64,000 nucleotides of DNA from Zizania palustris (GCA_019279435.1 JAAALK010000079.1:107613198-107677197), one strand, 5' to 3'; positions 44,720 to 56,594 are shown, numbered from the stretch's first letter. Numbers and translations: made by a program. The notes: generated by a model not told the origin, from the sequence alone.

Positions 44720-46410
44720 TGTAGGACAGAAAGTAGCGACCAGAGGGGGGGGTGAATGGGCGCCTAAAAATTTCTTGCTAAACTATGTTCTAATCTCAAC
44801 ACCCAAACAAGCTTAATCAGACAAATAATATTAGCAAAGCGAATTACTGAAATTAAAGTTGTCTAGCCTAAAAAATCACTGGTGTCTTAATTGAAATGAT
44901 ATTAAAGATAAACAAAAAATATTGCAGTAAATAAAAACACCTAGATAAATCACGAAATATTTATATTTCAGTCTAGAAATAAAATACTAATCAAATGAAT
45001 AAAATATGGATCATTAAAAATTAATTCAGTAATAATTCGAAAATATTGCACGTAAAAACTAGTATAAAAATATAATTGCGACTAATAAATTTTTCTTTTC
45101 TTTTTATATGAGCAGATTATACAGATAAAAAATAATACAAGATAACTCATAAAAATTTAACAGATTAATATAAAAACGAAATTTCGAAATAGATTTTCAG
45201 CTAATTAATTAATGGATTAATTAATGGATGATTATCTCTAAAAATTGATCTACCAAAAAATAGGAGATTAAAACTTTTTACCTGCATGGGGGCGCCGTCG
45301 TTGTCTTGTGTTTTCAGACGCCGGTCACCGCAGCTTCGATCTGATTCATGGCGCGTGTTCAAGAAACAGCTGCCTGCCGAAAGCCTTTTCCTGCCATCGG
45401 AGACTGCTCCCGCCGATCCGTGTGCACACCGGACATTGCTGCACAGCAGCTGCTGCGTGGGGCCTGCGCACGAGCGCTTGCTCAAATTTGAGCATCAGGC
45501 GCTGTGCGGATGTGACGCCGGTGGATAACCAGTAAAGAAGAGATGCATATAGCGCCTCGATCCGCGTGCCCAAACAAGAAAAAACTAAAATGAAATTTCT
45601 CCGTGGGAACAGTGCTCGTGGGGCCCTGCACGTTGGGAACTCCAGCGCATGCCTTGCTCCTGTGCTAAAAATCTTTATCTCCGCATGGCAGTGATGGCAG
45701 GTGCTGTACGCACAAAAACAGCGGCGCTGCCGTGGCATGAATACCGAGTTGACGCCGGCGAGACGATATCTGAGGAAGACGAAATTTTTGTAGATTGGAA
45801 AAATTTCGTGGACTGCAAAATAATCTGGAGATTGATCTAAAACAAAAACAGTCATCTATCCCCAAGGGGATAGGGGCCTATTTATAGGCAAATCCTAATA
45901 CACGAAAAGACTACTTTACCCTCGGGTAAAATAAACTGACTCTAAAATAAATTCCGAAAATTACTAAAATATTCTTAGAAAAATTAACTGACTCGAATAA
46001 AAATATTCTAAACTTAAAAACTAAATATTAATATCCTAAAAACGAATTAATGATAGATTGTCAGTTTTACGCCGAAACTGACAAAGCGTCCACCGTCTTC
46101 ACACCGGGTACCCGGATTGGGCCGACCCGACCCCGCAGCTCCCTCAGCCCGGCAATCGCTCGCCGCCCGTGTACCTGAGTCAAACCCAGTCAATAGACCG
46201 GTGGATCATCTGCCTCTCCTAGCCATGTACCCGGATTGGGCCAGCCCGACTCCGCAACTCCTCTGCCCGGCCGTCGCTCACTGCCCGTGTACCTGAGTCA
46301 CATGCGCCTCAGACTCGGCAGGTCTTCATCTCTCCCTTCCATTGACTTCCGTTGACAATCACTCATCACATCTGGAATATCAAAACCATATTCTTCAACA
46401 TGGTTTCTCA
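44720..46410 (-). repeat. 5' LTR of element C
   Basis: 1691 bp, paired with 28171-29859. Start TGAGAAACC at 46410, end GTCCTACA at 44720. Followed outward by aaggg and then part 3 of the E gene. Confidence 0.92.
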
Positions 46411-48026
46411 AAGGGTCCTAAGAGACTCTCTCCGGCTTGCTCCTCGGCTTCTAACTCTGAAGGAGGGTCCTCCAGCGAGGGAGGAGGAACGGATCCGGAT
46501 GACTCCCTAGCAAACCCCAGCCCATCCCATCCCGACCGACCGGTCTCCGGCGGTTCTACTGATGGAAGGGTACCATCTTCATCGAGCCCGCAGCGGCCCG
46601 CCTCAGGGATCGGACAGGAGGCGCCTAACATTGGAGTAACGGTGTCTCCGTAGTCTACCCCTCTGCGTGACCCCACATTGGAGGGGATCTCCGCTAGCTC
46701 CCACGGAAGTTGGGAAACCGATAGCCTGGACCTTGGGGGGTTGGCCGACACCCTGGGGGCAGTTGAGGGGAGCGCCAACGTGCAGGCCGAATTGGCCGCA
46801 GCGCTGGCAAGCTCCCCGATAAACACAATGGACAATCTGTTCTACCAGCCCAGCACACCCGTAGGCGTTCGGTGTTCGGATCCTCCGACTGAGACCGCGG
46901 ATGAAGGTACGTAGCTTCACTCCGATCCCCCAGGCATCTTTGCTCACCCTGCTCCTAACTTGATTCGCTACCATGCATGCACTTCTGCCCGGGCTCCGGT
47001 CCCATCGCCTGTGCCTTCCGGAGGCGCTGCCAATGCGAGAACCGAAGCACCTGCGGATGCAGCGGAGGCCCTAGGATCGGACGGCGGGGCTGATTCGAAG
47101 GAAGCCTCGGAGGGAACCTTGGGGGAGGCCACTCGTGAGACCGAGGTCTGTCCCCCTACAGACCCGAGGCATGATCGCTCCAGCGTGCCCCTCCTAGTTC
47201 CCTTCTTGGAGAGCTGCTAAGATTTTGCGGCAAGGACCGCTCCCCTCCATGACTCCTATCTGCGCTTGAGGGGGACCGAGCTGATAGCAGAGCTCAACTA
47301 GGTGGATGGCGTCAGCCTTGGCCGGGCTATCGATAGCGCTGCGAGCTAGGTATGTCTTCAGAATGCTCCGGGCAAGCCCCTAGCACCTTCCTCACTTTTG
47401 ACTCACTTCTTGCTCCGTGCGCAGATAGTCGCCCTAGTGCAGGGGTTGCTGCTGTCCCTTCTCTCCGAGCGGAACTGCCATGAGCGTGATGCTTCGGAGC
47501 TTGCTGGATGCGCCGAGGCCACCGAGAGGGCAGTCCAGGAGCACGTGGTCGAGGCTAACCGGCTCCGCATGCTGGAGTCGGAGGTCGTGGGCCTCTGCAC
47601 CCAGGCCGCTAGAGTCGACGAGCTCCAAGACCAAGTCACAGAGATCAGCGTCCTCAAAGACCAAGTTGCCGAATTGGACGGACTTCGAGCCCGAGCGGCC
47701 AAAGCGGACAATCTTAAGGTGGAGGTCGATGCCTTCTCGGCCCAGATCATGGAGATGGAGGGGCTCCGAGCTCGGGCTGGCGAAGTGGATAAGCTCGAGG
47801 CTGAGGTTTTTTCCCTCCAAGCCCAGGTCTCCGAAATGGAGGAGCTCCGGGAGAAGGTTGCTGCTGCGGAGATCCAGAAAGTCTAGGTGCTCAAACTCGA
47901 ATGCACAGTCGCGGATCTCCTGGCCCGGAATGAAGAGGCTGCCGAGGCGTTGGCCCAGGGGGAGAAGACCAGAGCTGACACTGTGGTGTATCCTCGAAGG
48001 GTCTTGGAGCACTTCGCACGGGATGC
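46411..48026 (+). pseudogene. E antisense gene, part 3: acidic linker and coiled coil
   Basis: The frame of part 2 runs on directly from its basic stretch into a Ser/Gly/Pro-rich acidic region (46411-46652), interrupted by a stop at 46651-46653. A donor-like GAAG|GTACGT lies near 46906, and a further exon covers about 46960-47349. Then come an intron (47350-47424) and a coiled-coil exon (47425-48026) with many Glu/Leu/Ala heptads and repeated 'LRARA..VDKLEAEV' phrasing. Stops include tag at 47347-47349 at the exon end (Gln in K) and at 47884-47886. The reading ends at 48026, where LTR F begins. It matches the coiled-coil part of K. Confidence 0.72.
47350..47424 (+). other. Probable 75-nt intron in the E antisense gene
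   Basis: AG|GTATGTC donor and GTGCGCAG acceptor. It lies at the same place in the protein as K's intron 1448-1527, just before a segment reading SERNC in E and NEREC in K. Confidence 0.65.
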
Positions 48027-49568
48027 TGTTGACACAGAAACATGCCACCGCACATGGGTCAGTTCGGCGATCCAAAAGTGCACGGATACTTAGGGACGGG
48101 CCTAAGCGTGACGTAGCACCGATGCCCCGTTCCGACTACCCTTAATAGTGATAAGGGGGTGGAGTCACCAGGCAACCAGATTACAATAAATAACCCAATT
48201 AGCCGAAAGAAATAGATTTAAACGAGTTAAAATCAGCAAACCAGTCGGAGTCCTCCTGGTTCGAAGTCTGATGTGAAGGATGCGCTGAAGGGTACCTTCG
48301 GCGTCTGGTGCGAAGTGCTCCACCGAAGGGTGCTTCGGTGTTCGGACTAACCCGGCCGAAGATAGACTCCGAACAGATCCGAACACGGTGATCACCTCCG
48401 AATAGCGGGGTTCGGCGTGCGATCTCCGATGCAGCGAATTACATAGTGATGACGCGAAGGCCACACGCGGGTGCATCTTCGTCTGGTGCGGAGTGTAGTC
48501 ATGGCGAAGCCTGTCACGACGAAGTATGCTGACGGAGCCTGTTGTCGAAGCCTGCAGTCCTATTGAAGGGTGCCCTGGGGACCTCCGGAACCGATCTCTC
48601 AGCTCCGAACACCTCCGGCGAAGGGGCTCAAAACGTATGAACCTGCAACAGGGATGATGCGATGTACCAATTCGGCCTTAGGACCGAATTTGCGAGGTGT
48701 TGCACGGGTGGTGAAGGTAGCAATCTATTACACAGATTAGCGGATACTTCATAGGCGAAGTAACAAGGCGATAGTAATCTGTTACGTAGATTAACGGGAA
48801 CTTCACGGGCAAAGTACAAAGGCTTACCACTGCTCCGTAGCAGCGGGCGGAGGGATTCCAGGCAAACCCACGAAGAGGTACAGGAAAGTAAAGGTAAAAG
48901 TCAAGGTACGATCAAAGCATGGCTTTGGTTTGGTTTGTGTTGGGGGGGGGTTCTCCACGCCGGCCATGCCTCTCTATTTATAGGGGGTTAACTCCCAATC
49001 TAATCTTATATTAATCCAGCCAGATAGAGATAGAGATTGAGCTGGCAATGCAAACAGCTCTATCTCTACCGAGGTGGGCTTCGGCTAGGCCCATCGGGGC
49101 CTGCTCCTCGGGCCGAAGCTTCGGTAGCGTGGGATTCGGCTAGGCCTGTTGAGGCTTGCTCCTCAGGCCGAAGCTTCGACAGCGTGGGCTTCGGCCAAGC
49201 CCGTTCAGGCTTGCTCCTTGGGCCGAAGCTTCGACAGCGTGGGTTTCGGCCAGGCCCATCGAGGCTTGCTCCTTGGGCCGACGCTTCGGTAGCGTGGGCT
49301 TTGGCCAGGCCCGTCGAGGCTTGCTCCTCGGGCCGAAGCTACCATAGCGTGGGCCTCTGAAGGCTTCCGAAGCTTCGGCAGCATGGGCCTCCGAAGGCTT
49401 CCTAGCTGAAGCCCAGGGGCTGGCTGGAGGCTTTCGGAGCCCATAGCTTGATGGGCTTCGACCCTGTAGGGCTTCAGACAGGCCCTGGACATGTGTATTT
49501 TCAGACCAAATCACCAAAAATTGATATTTTGATAATCTAGCCATTAATGCCACTTTTTGCTATCAACA
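48027..49568 (-). repeat. 3' LTR of element F
   Basis: 1542 bp with TGTTGA/TCAACA ends. Minus-strand start TGTTGATAGC at 49568, preceded by a polypurine tract. It holds a 55-bp tandem array (49074-49348) and a TATA signal at 48975-48982. Its far end (tgttgacac at 48027) abuts the coiled-coil exon of E after gatgc, the likely target duplication, whose partner is missing. The rest of the body has many cgaag words and no coding signal. Confidence 0.75.
49074..49348 (+). repeat. 55-bp tandem array inside LTR F, five copies
   Basis: Five exact-length 55-bp units beginning gtggg(c)ttcggc and ending ...cgaagcttcg(g/a)(t/c)agc, with a partial sixth at 49349. The units differ from each other at several sites. 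The array lies upstream of the LTR's TATA box when read on the minus strand. Confidence 0.92.
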
Positions 49569-49585
49569 CATGCCCCCTGCCTTTT
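49569..49585 (-). other. Polypurine tract of element F
   Basis: AAAGGCAGGGGGCATG-type purine run on the minus strand, ending at the LTR start. It differs from the GAGGGGCTA tract of K, M, E and G, so F is another Tat family, without an antisense gene at this place. Confidence 0.7.
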
Positions 49586-49653
49586 AGTGAACTAGTGAAC
49601 TAAAAGCACAACGAGCTTGAGACGATATTGTTCATATCGGCTTTTCGACATTT

Positions 49654-52600
49654 TCATGACGTTTGCCATACACTCGGGAAATACCCTTTCAAGTACTTAC
49701 CATTCAAAGCCCTTCAAAACCACTCTCCTTGCAGGGATTCCAACACGTATGCGTTGCCAGGAGCAATTTCGGCTATTTTAAAAGGACCTTCCCAACTAGG
49801 TGACCATTTGCCAAATTTGGGACTTTTCGTGCCTAAAGGCAAAATCGTCTTCCATACCAAGTCTCCTACTTGAAAAGGTTTTGGCTTAACCTTCTTATTG
49901 TAGGCTTTAGCTACTCTCTTCTTGTCTACCTCTATGGCTTCTAAAGCTCTTAGTCTCTTATCGGTCACTTCCTCCAGATTATCCTTCAGAAGAGCTTCAT
50001 ATTCATTGACCGATAAGCCATCTTGCTTCAACACTCTTAAGGAGCCAAGATCTACCTCTACAGGCAGAACGGCCTCTTGTCCATATACCAACTCATCTGG
50101 ACTGACCTTGGTGGCACCGTGCTTTGCAATCCTACAAGCCCATAACGGCTCTAAAAGCACCTCATGCCACCTTTTAGGAAACTCTTCAATTTTCTTCTTA
50201 ATAAGCTTAATCACAGTTTTATTACTAGACTCAGCCTGACCATTGGCCTGAGCATAGTAAGGTGAAGAGTTTATCAACTTAATGTCATAGTATTCGGCGA
50301 AGTCCCTTACCTCTTTTGAAACAAATGAACTACCTTGATTCGTAGTAAGAGTTTGAGGGATGCCGAATCTATGTATGATGTGCTTTAAAATAAAATCGCG
50401 TACCTCATTATGGGTCATGTTCTTGAGAGGTACGGCCTCGGTCCATTTGGTGAAGTAATCTATTACCATCAACACGAACCGATGCCCCTTTGAGGAAGGA
50501 GGGTAGATCTGGACGATGAAGTCTAAACCCTAGTCCCGAAACTGGCCACGGCTTGAAAATAGGATTGAGCAATGAGGCAGGAGCTAACTGGATGTTGCCA
50601 AACTTTTGACATGCCTCACACCCTCTGTAGTACTTGAAACAATCTTCAGTCATAGTCGGCCAAACAAAACACGCTCTTTTGAGCATCCAACTCATCTTTT
50701 GGGCCGACTAGTGAGTGCCGCAAAGCCCCTCATGGACTTCTCCAGTAGCCACCTGGGACTGCTCATGATCTAAAAAATTCAATAGCACTCCGTCGATGGT
50801 TCGGCGATATAATTTGTTGTCTACCAACACAAATTTGAACGCTTGTCGCCGAACCTTCCGATCAACCCTTTAGCTAGGGTCTTTCAAATACTGGATGATT
50901 GGGACTCTCCAATCGCCCTCACGGATTTCAGAGGGCTTCACTGGTCCACCTTCTGAAAAAAACTTCTAAAACACTGACTTCGGGGTGCCCCCCGAGCCAT
51001 TCTAGCTCTTGCCGAAGCCTAGCCGAAGTGGCCGCTCAGAGTGTGCTGGGCCAAAGCCCTTCGAAGGGTTCGGACCCTGGAAAGTCTTCCCCGTCCGAGA
51101 GGTTTCAGACTATAGGCTCTGGCATGCTGGACCTCTTAGTGGGTGGAGCACTCCGATCCAGGTGCTACGGCATGCGGTGGCCTTTGGCGACCCGAGGGCT
51201 TCGACCCGAAGGGTGCGCCTGTCCTGCATTATTGGCTTCAGCAATGAGACCAAACACCGGCTTTTCAATAGAGAAAATTTTCCTCTCTTGACTTGGTAGC
51301 CAGATGATTGCTGAGCCAAATCATTAGCGATTGAATTGGCTTCTCTTGACACGTGAGATATTTTGAAATCATCAAAAGTAGCAACTATGTCTAGGCATTT
51401 GTCCAAATAGCTATTCAGCAAGCCATTAAAACATTGAGAATTCTTGGCTACTTGTTGTACTATTAATAATGAATCACCGTACGCGTGAACATGCTTAGCG
51501 CCTACAGACTCTAGTAGTTCAAGACCTAGCAACAAAGCTTCGTATTCGGCTTGGTTATTAGTGGAAGAAAACTCTAATCGGGCCGAGGTTTCAAAGCACA
51601 TACCATTAGGTGATATGAGAACCACTCCAATACCCTGGCCATTCTTGCAAGCCGAACCATCAAAATATATTTTCCATGGCACTACCTCAACTAGAGCAAT
51701 AGCATCATTCCAGTTAGCGTCTATGTGGTGATCAACTATAAAGTTGGCTACGACTTAGCCTTTCATCGCTCTTAGGGGCTCGTAGGCCAAATCGTACTCA
51801 ATCAACGCGTAAGCCCATTTTCCAATTCTTCCACTTAGAATCGGCTTTTGTAACATGTGCTTTATAACATCGGTTTGACAAACGACAACACATGTGGTGG
51901 GGAGAAGATAATGGCGTAACTTGGTGCACGCGTAATAAAGTGATAAACATAATCGCTCCACAAACGTGTACCTGGTTTCGGCGTCCAGTAGGCGGCGGCT
52001 CAAGAATGTGATGATGTACTCCTTCCCTTCCATCTCCTAGTTTAACACGGCTCCAATCACGCTGTCTTCAGTGGCGATGTATAGCCGAAATGGAATCCCG
52101 GCCTTGGGTGCTCTCACCACGGGCGGTGATGACAAGCATTCCTTGATCTTCTCAAAAGCACTTTGCCGGCTTGCCCCCCAAGCGAACTCGGCTTCATTTT
52201 TTAGCCGGAGTATGGGGACAAAGGCATCAATCTTGCCGGACAAGTTGGATATAAAGCGACGCAAATAGTTCAACTTGCCTAGCAACTTTTGCACATCCTT
52301 CTTGCATGCCGGCGCTGCAACGCCTCTAATCTTCTCAAGTCTCTTAGGATCAATCTCTATACCTCTCTCATGAATCATGAAACCTAAGAACTTACCTGCC
52401 GACACGCCAAAAGCACACTTGAGTGGGTTCATTTTCAACCCATACTGTCGCATCCTATCGAAAGCAACCTTCAAATCGGCTAAATGGTTTCCCATAGTGT
52501 CCGATTTGACCACGACGTCATCGATGTAAACTTCTAACATGACCCCTAACAAGTCATGAAAGATCAAGTTCATAGCGCGCTGATACGTGGCGCCGACATT

Positions 52601-54063
52601 TTTCAACCCAAAAGTCATGATGACCCATTCGAATAAACCAACAAAACCAGGGCATCGAAAGGCAGTCTTATAGACGTCCTCTTCAGCCATAAAGATTTGA
52701 TTATAACCGGCATTGCCATCAAGAAAACTTAGTACCTTATGTCCTGAAGCATCGTTGATCAGCATGTCGGCTATTGGCATCGGATACTCGTCTTTTGGAG
52801 TGGCTCTGTTCAGATCCCTGAAATCGATGCATACTCGTATCTTGCCGCTCCCTTTCTTCTCTACAGGTACAATGTTAGCAACCCATTTCGCGTACCTGCA
52901 TGGCCTAATAAATTCATCCTTAAGTAGTCGTTCCACTTCCTCTATAACTCGGTCATAGACGGCCGAATTGAAGCGGCGGGGAGGCTGTTTATAAGGCCTA
53001 AACCTGGGTTTGATGGGCAGCCAATGCTCCACGAGCTCGCGGCTTAGCCCTGGCATTTCGCTATACTCCCATGTGAAACAATCGACATACGACTGAAGTA
53101 ACTTTTTACTTCAGCCTTTACATTGAGCTGTAAATGTTGGTTTACAAAAGTCGGCCTTGGGACGCTACCATTACCTATATCAACTTCCTCCAAGGGATCG
53201 GCCGACGCAAAAACCTTGCCCTAATTTTTCTACTTCGCTAAAGTCCTCGATGGCCTCGGCAATACCATCTTTATTAGACCGATACTGCTACACGCGAGAC
53301 TTTAGCCAATCTAGATTATTCTTGCTAGACATTACTGCTAGTATAAAAATAGTTGTGCTACTCTAGCTGGCTTTATAGAAACTAGTACAAACCATCCTCC
53401 GGATATGCTAACAATGTCATAATCCAAAAGATCTCTAGCTGATAGACACTCTACTTTGTTATGGACGGCGTCAACCGACACATCGGCCAAAGCTACTTGG
53501 GCCCATGTATCTGCGTGGATGACCTCCACCTCATCGCCGTCCCACTGTACCAAGCACTGATGTAGTGTAGAGGGGATGCAACAGTTCGCATGGATCCAGT
53601 CACGTCCGAGTAACATGCTATAGTTACCTTGTACGTCGACGACGAAGAACGCTGTTGGCAACATCTTGTTGCCCACCATCAACTCCATAGAGAGTAATCC
53701 CTTAGCCTCGGAGCTCTCGCCGTTGACGCCGTTGAGCATCAAATTAGTCTTCTTCAGGTCATCTTCATCCCTGCCAAGTTTCTTCAACAATGAATAAGGC
53801 ATTAGGTTAACAATGGCGCCGCCGTCGACGAGCATCCGGGAAATCGGCTTCCCATCGATGTGACCCCTGACATAGAGGGGTTTTAGATGGCGAGCCAAGT
53901 CCTCAGGCTTCTCGCAGACGGCGTTGCACAGACCGAGGTTTAATTGAGCGACCTCGGCCTCGTCCCGTGGTGGTGCAAACTCGGCGGGTAATGTGACGAT
54001 GTTGATGTCCATCGCCTGAGGTGCGGTCCTCTCAGAGATGGGCGAGTAATCATCGTCAAGCAT
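49654..54063 (-). pseudogene. pol: Element F pol: protease, reverse transcriptase, two RNase H domains, integrase
   Basis: Minus-strand order: aspartic protease with MLVDGGA (near 53830) and MLLGRDW; reverse transcriptase with VYIDDVVVKS (near 52530); a degenerate gypsy RNase H (51755-52033); a second, archaeal-type RNase H with YFDGSACKNGQG (near 51660); integrase with a zinc-binding segment (CEACQKFG), VIDYFTKW, NQGSSF and NGQAESSNK. The double RNase H marks the Tat lineage. Stops occur after VLN (52034-52036), after AMKG (about 51752), in the integrase N-terminus (about 50530) and near 49712. The second catalytic Asp of integrase is Asn (codon 50338-50340). It ends at SVWQTS (49654). Dead. 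Confidence 0.88.
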
Positions 54064-54159
54064 GTCGTCCTCATCATCGCTTGGACTGGGAGCCGGGTTG
54101 GTTATCTCAACCGGCTTCTCTCTCCATACCTGCTTTGTAGCTGGCCGAGGGCAGATCTC

Positions 54160-56215
54160 TTAGAAGACAGCATCGCGCTCGGCCTCAGCTACCCTCTCGC
54201 GCATCTCCTGTGCCTGCAGCCTTTGTAGGCATCTCTTCTGTGATTTGGACATGCCCAGAGGAGCCAAAGACGGCTTCGGCTTGGTGCCTAGAGCTACTGT
54301 TTGACCCTTGATAATTCTGGCCGAAGTGTGCCCTTTGGCATCGGGCACCCTGTGTTCGAAGGGGGCTTCACTGCGAACCCCGTTGAACAGATCGACGTTG
54401 TTCGTTCGATCGAACCAAGCTTCAGCGCGGAGCCCGGCCGAAGCATGCGGCTTACCTCCGTTAGCCTTTGGCGACAAAGTCTTTGGGATTGGGACTTCCT
54501 GAGACCCAACTCTAATAGTTATGGCTTCGGACTCCCTGACTTCGGCCTCCGCGTGCTCGCACCCTTTGGCTTTGCTCTGCAGGGTCTGATTTGGAGGTAC
54601 CACAGACAGTCTGTGGATGATGCCCCCCTCCGCTGCGTGTGTTTGCCCCTGCCATCCATAATACTCTGAAGGAAAAAAGGCATAGGGTTAGTCTGCGGAG
54701 GGTACCCTGACCCGGTTACGTACGGCGCCCACGAGGTTCCCGCCCAGTCATACGGTGGAGGAATCAGCGACTCTAGTGGCCTTGGCCATTGCGAGCCGAA
54801 CCCATCACCCGGAGGGGGGTTCGGCCAAGTCGAAGGTGTCTCTGACCACACCAGCGAAGGATCCCGCTAGGACGGAGGTATGTTCGGCCAGTGCAGGCCG
54901 AAGCCTCCCATCGGAGAAGTCCACCATGTTGTGGGGTTCGGCCATTGGGGGCCGAAGCTGTCGCATGGGGGACCCGACCACTAGGGTTCGAAGTTGTCTT
55001 GCGGAGAACCCGACCATTGGGGTTCGAAGTCGTTGCATGGGGGGTTCGGCCATTGTGGCTGAGAACCACTGTGCGGACCACCAGGATACCTCGGCCCGAA
55101 GCCTTCGTGCGGAGGGTTCACAACCTTCGGTCCGAAGGCACCCTTTGAAGGTCTTGGCCCCTTCGGCTGCTTTAGCTGAGCGCGCGGGCCTGCTTCTTTG
55201 GCTCTCTTATGATGTTTGTTCAATAGCATGTTATATGTTACCTTTGGCCTCTTGCGAGCCTTAGCCGAAGGGGTATTGATGTTCTGTTTCCACACTCCTA
55301 CCTCAGGGTTCTTTGGCACGAGTGTGTGAGTACGCGGTTCTCCAACAATCACATCTTTTCCTTTAGCAGACTCGACCTGTTCTGGCCGAATAAACACCTT
55401 CTTCTCGCCGAGGTCGACGACGTTGACTGGAAAAGGATCTTTATCCAGCTTCATTTTTGGATCATGGTCTATCTTCAATCGTCCTTCTTCTATGGCCGAT
55501 TGTATCTGCCGTCGAAAAACATTGCAATCATTAGTATTATGAGAATGTGAATCATGCCACTTATAGTATGGATGCTTCTTTAACTCTTCGGCAGGTGGGA
55601 TAACTTGACCCTTAGGTAACCTGAGAAGCTGACTCTTTAAGAGGAAATCAAATATTTTATCACATTTAGTCACATCGAACGAGAACTTGACCTCATTAAG
55701 TCTATTCTTTGTGGGGGATGGTCGTAGTTCGGATCAAGTGACAGGTTTGTTTCTAGTGTTTGTAACCCATTCGACTGCGTACATGTCGGCCGAATCCTCT
55801 TCCCCTGACTCCTCTTCATCGGAGCGTATATGTCATGAGTTGGGCTACCGAAGATATTGGCTTCCAGTGGAGCTTATCGAGTAGACCCAGGTTGGTGACG
55901 CCTTCCCGATCAGCATCGATGATAGAGGAGGCCGACAGTCCTTTGATTTGTGCCTTGGTGTGCATGAAGCACTGTGAATACTGCCGCAACATCTCTCTAG
56001 GGTGCTGCTTTACTTGGAAGATACTCCCGGTTGACATTGGGGCCACAAAGGTCCCTTGAAAATTGTTGACGAACTTCTTCTTCAGCTGGTCCCATGACCT
56101 GATTGTCCCTGGCCTCAACGACTAGAACCATCGAGGCATGGGTTTTGAAAAGTGCATGGCCATGCCACTATGACTAAAGAGTTAGTCATGATTTGAATAC
56201 GATACTTGTTCAAGT
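54160..56215 (-). pseudogene. gag: Element F gag
   Basis: Includes the conserved Gag core (MPRWF, then LRPGTIRSWDQLKKKFVNNF near 56100), a C-terminal HNTNDCNVFRRQIQSAIEEG segment near 55530, and a low-complexity Pro/Trp-rich region with 12-residue repeats (54937-55080). A linker follows with KSQKRCLQRLQAQEM near 54220, typical of the join to protease in this lineage. Several stops and frameshifts occur. The upstream end fades near 56215; no 5' LTR or primer site was found. Confidence 0.7.
54937..55080 (-). repeat. 36-bp coding repeats in F gag
   Basis: Four units with exact 36-base spacing (54937, 54973, 55009, 55045) that encode a PQW-containing 12-residue repeat on the minus strand. More degenerate relatives lie on both sides (about 54770-54936 and 55081-55110). 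Confidence 0.8.
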
Positions 56216-56594
56216 GAAAATGTTGAGCTATCCAACAAGGGTGGCATGAATTTTGCCTTGAGCTTAACTGATGTCGTGTGGTAAAGGGACTAGTGCTTGT
56301 GTATATGAAAGGATCAGTGAAAATTGATTTTGTACACTTCTAGGGGTCAATATGTGCTTCTAGGTACTGCTATTGATCAGTGAGTCGGAAAAAGTTGCCG
56401 GTGAACACCTGTTGCTGTATGAACCTATCAGGTCACAGACTTAAGGGGATGGATTAAGAAATATGCAAAAAATTGGTTCTTGTGCAATTGGGAGATTGAA
56501 GAAAGTATGCCCAAGAAAATTATGGGGATCGGAGGTTCCAATAGGGGTACCAGAAGTTCCGATTATTTTTGAGACCCAATTCTAAAAGCAAAAC
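56216..56594. other. Unidentified 380-bp stretch between F and G
   Basis: No coding frame and no recognised repeat. It contains an imperfect palindrome near 56528-56563 with atcgga/tccgat ends. It is the target of G, since aaaac (56590-56594) precedes LTR G. It may be part of an unknown element. Confidence 0.5.

Larger units (their letters stand above)
28171..46410 (-). mobile_element. Element C: Sirevirus with pol deleted, hosting element D
   Basis: LTRs of 1689 and 1691 bp flanked by aaggg (28166-28170 and 46411-46415). Without D and its duplication, C is about 7.57 kb. Its interior holds the primer site, a gag with stops, then almost directly the 3' noncoding zone: nearly the whole pol is missing, leaving a stub near 31237-31255. 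It keeps the cis signals for replication but cannot make the enzymes. LTR similarity looks high but below that of D. Confidence 0.92.

Noticed and set aside
48096..49073. A host gene in the cgaag-rich stretch left of the 55-bp array
   Set aside because: It lies within the bounds of LTR F, has no frame of note, and holds that LTR's TATA block.
10544..49348. CRISPR-like arrays (28-bp and 55-bp repeats)
   Set aside because: The units are directly abutting with no unique spacers, in plant LTRs.
48027..56215. F pol (minus) and the E antisense gene (plus) as parts of one Tat element
   Set aside because: A complete LTR with TGTTGA/TCAACA ends and its own polypurine tract (48027-49585) lies between them, and the E gene stops in mid-exon at that LTR. 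F is therefore an insertion into E.
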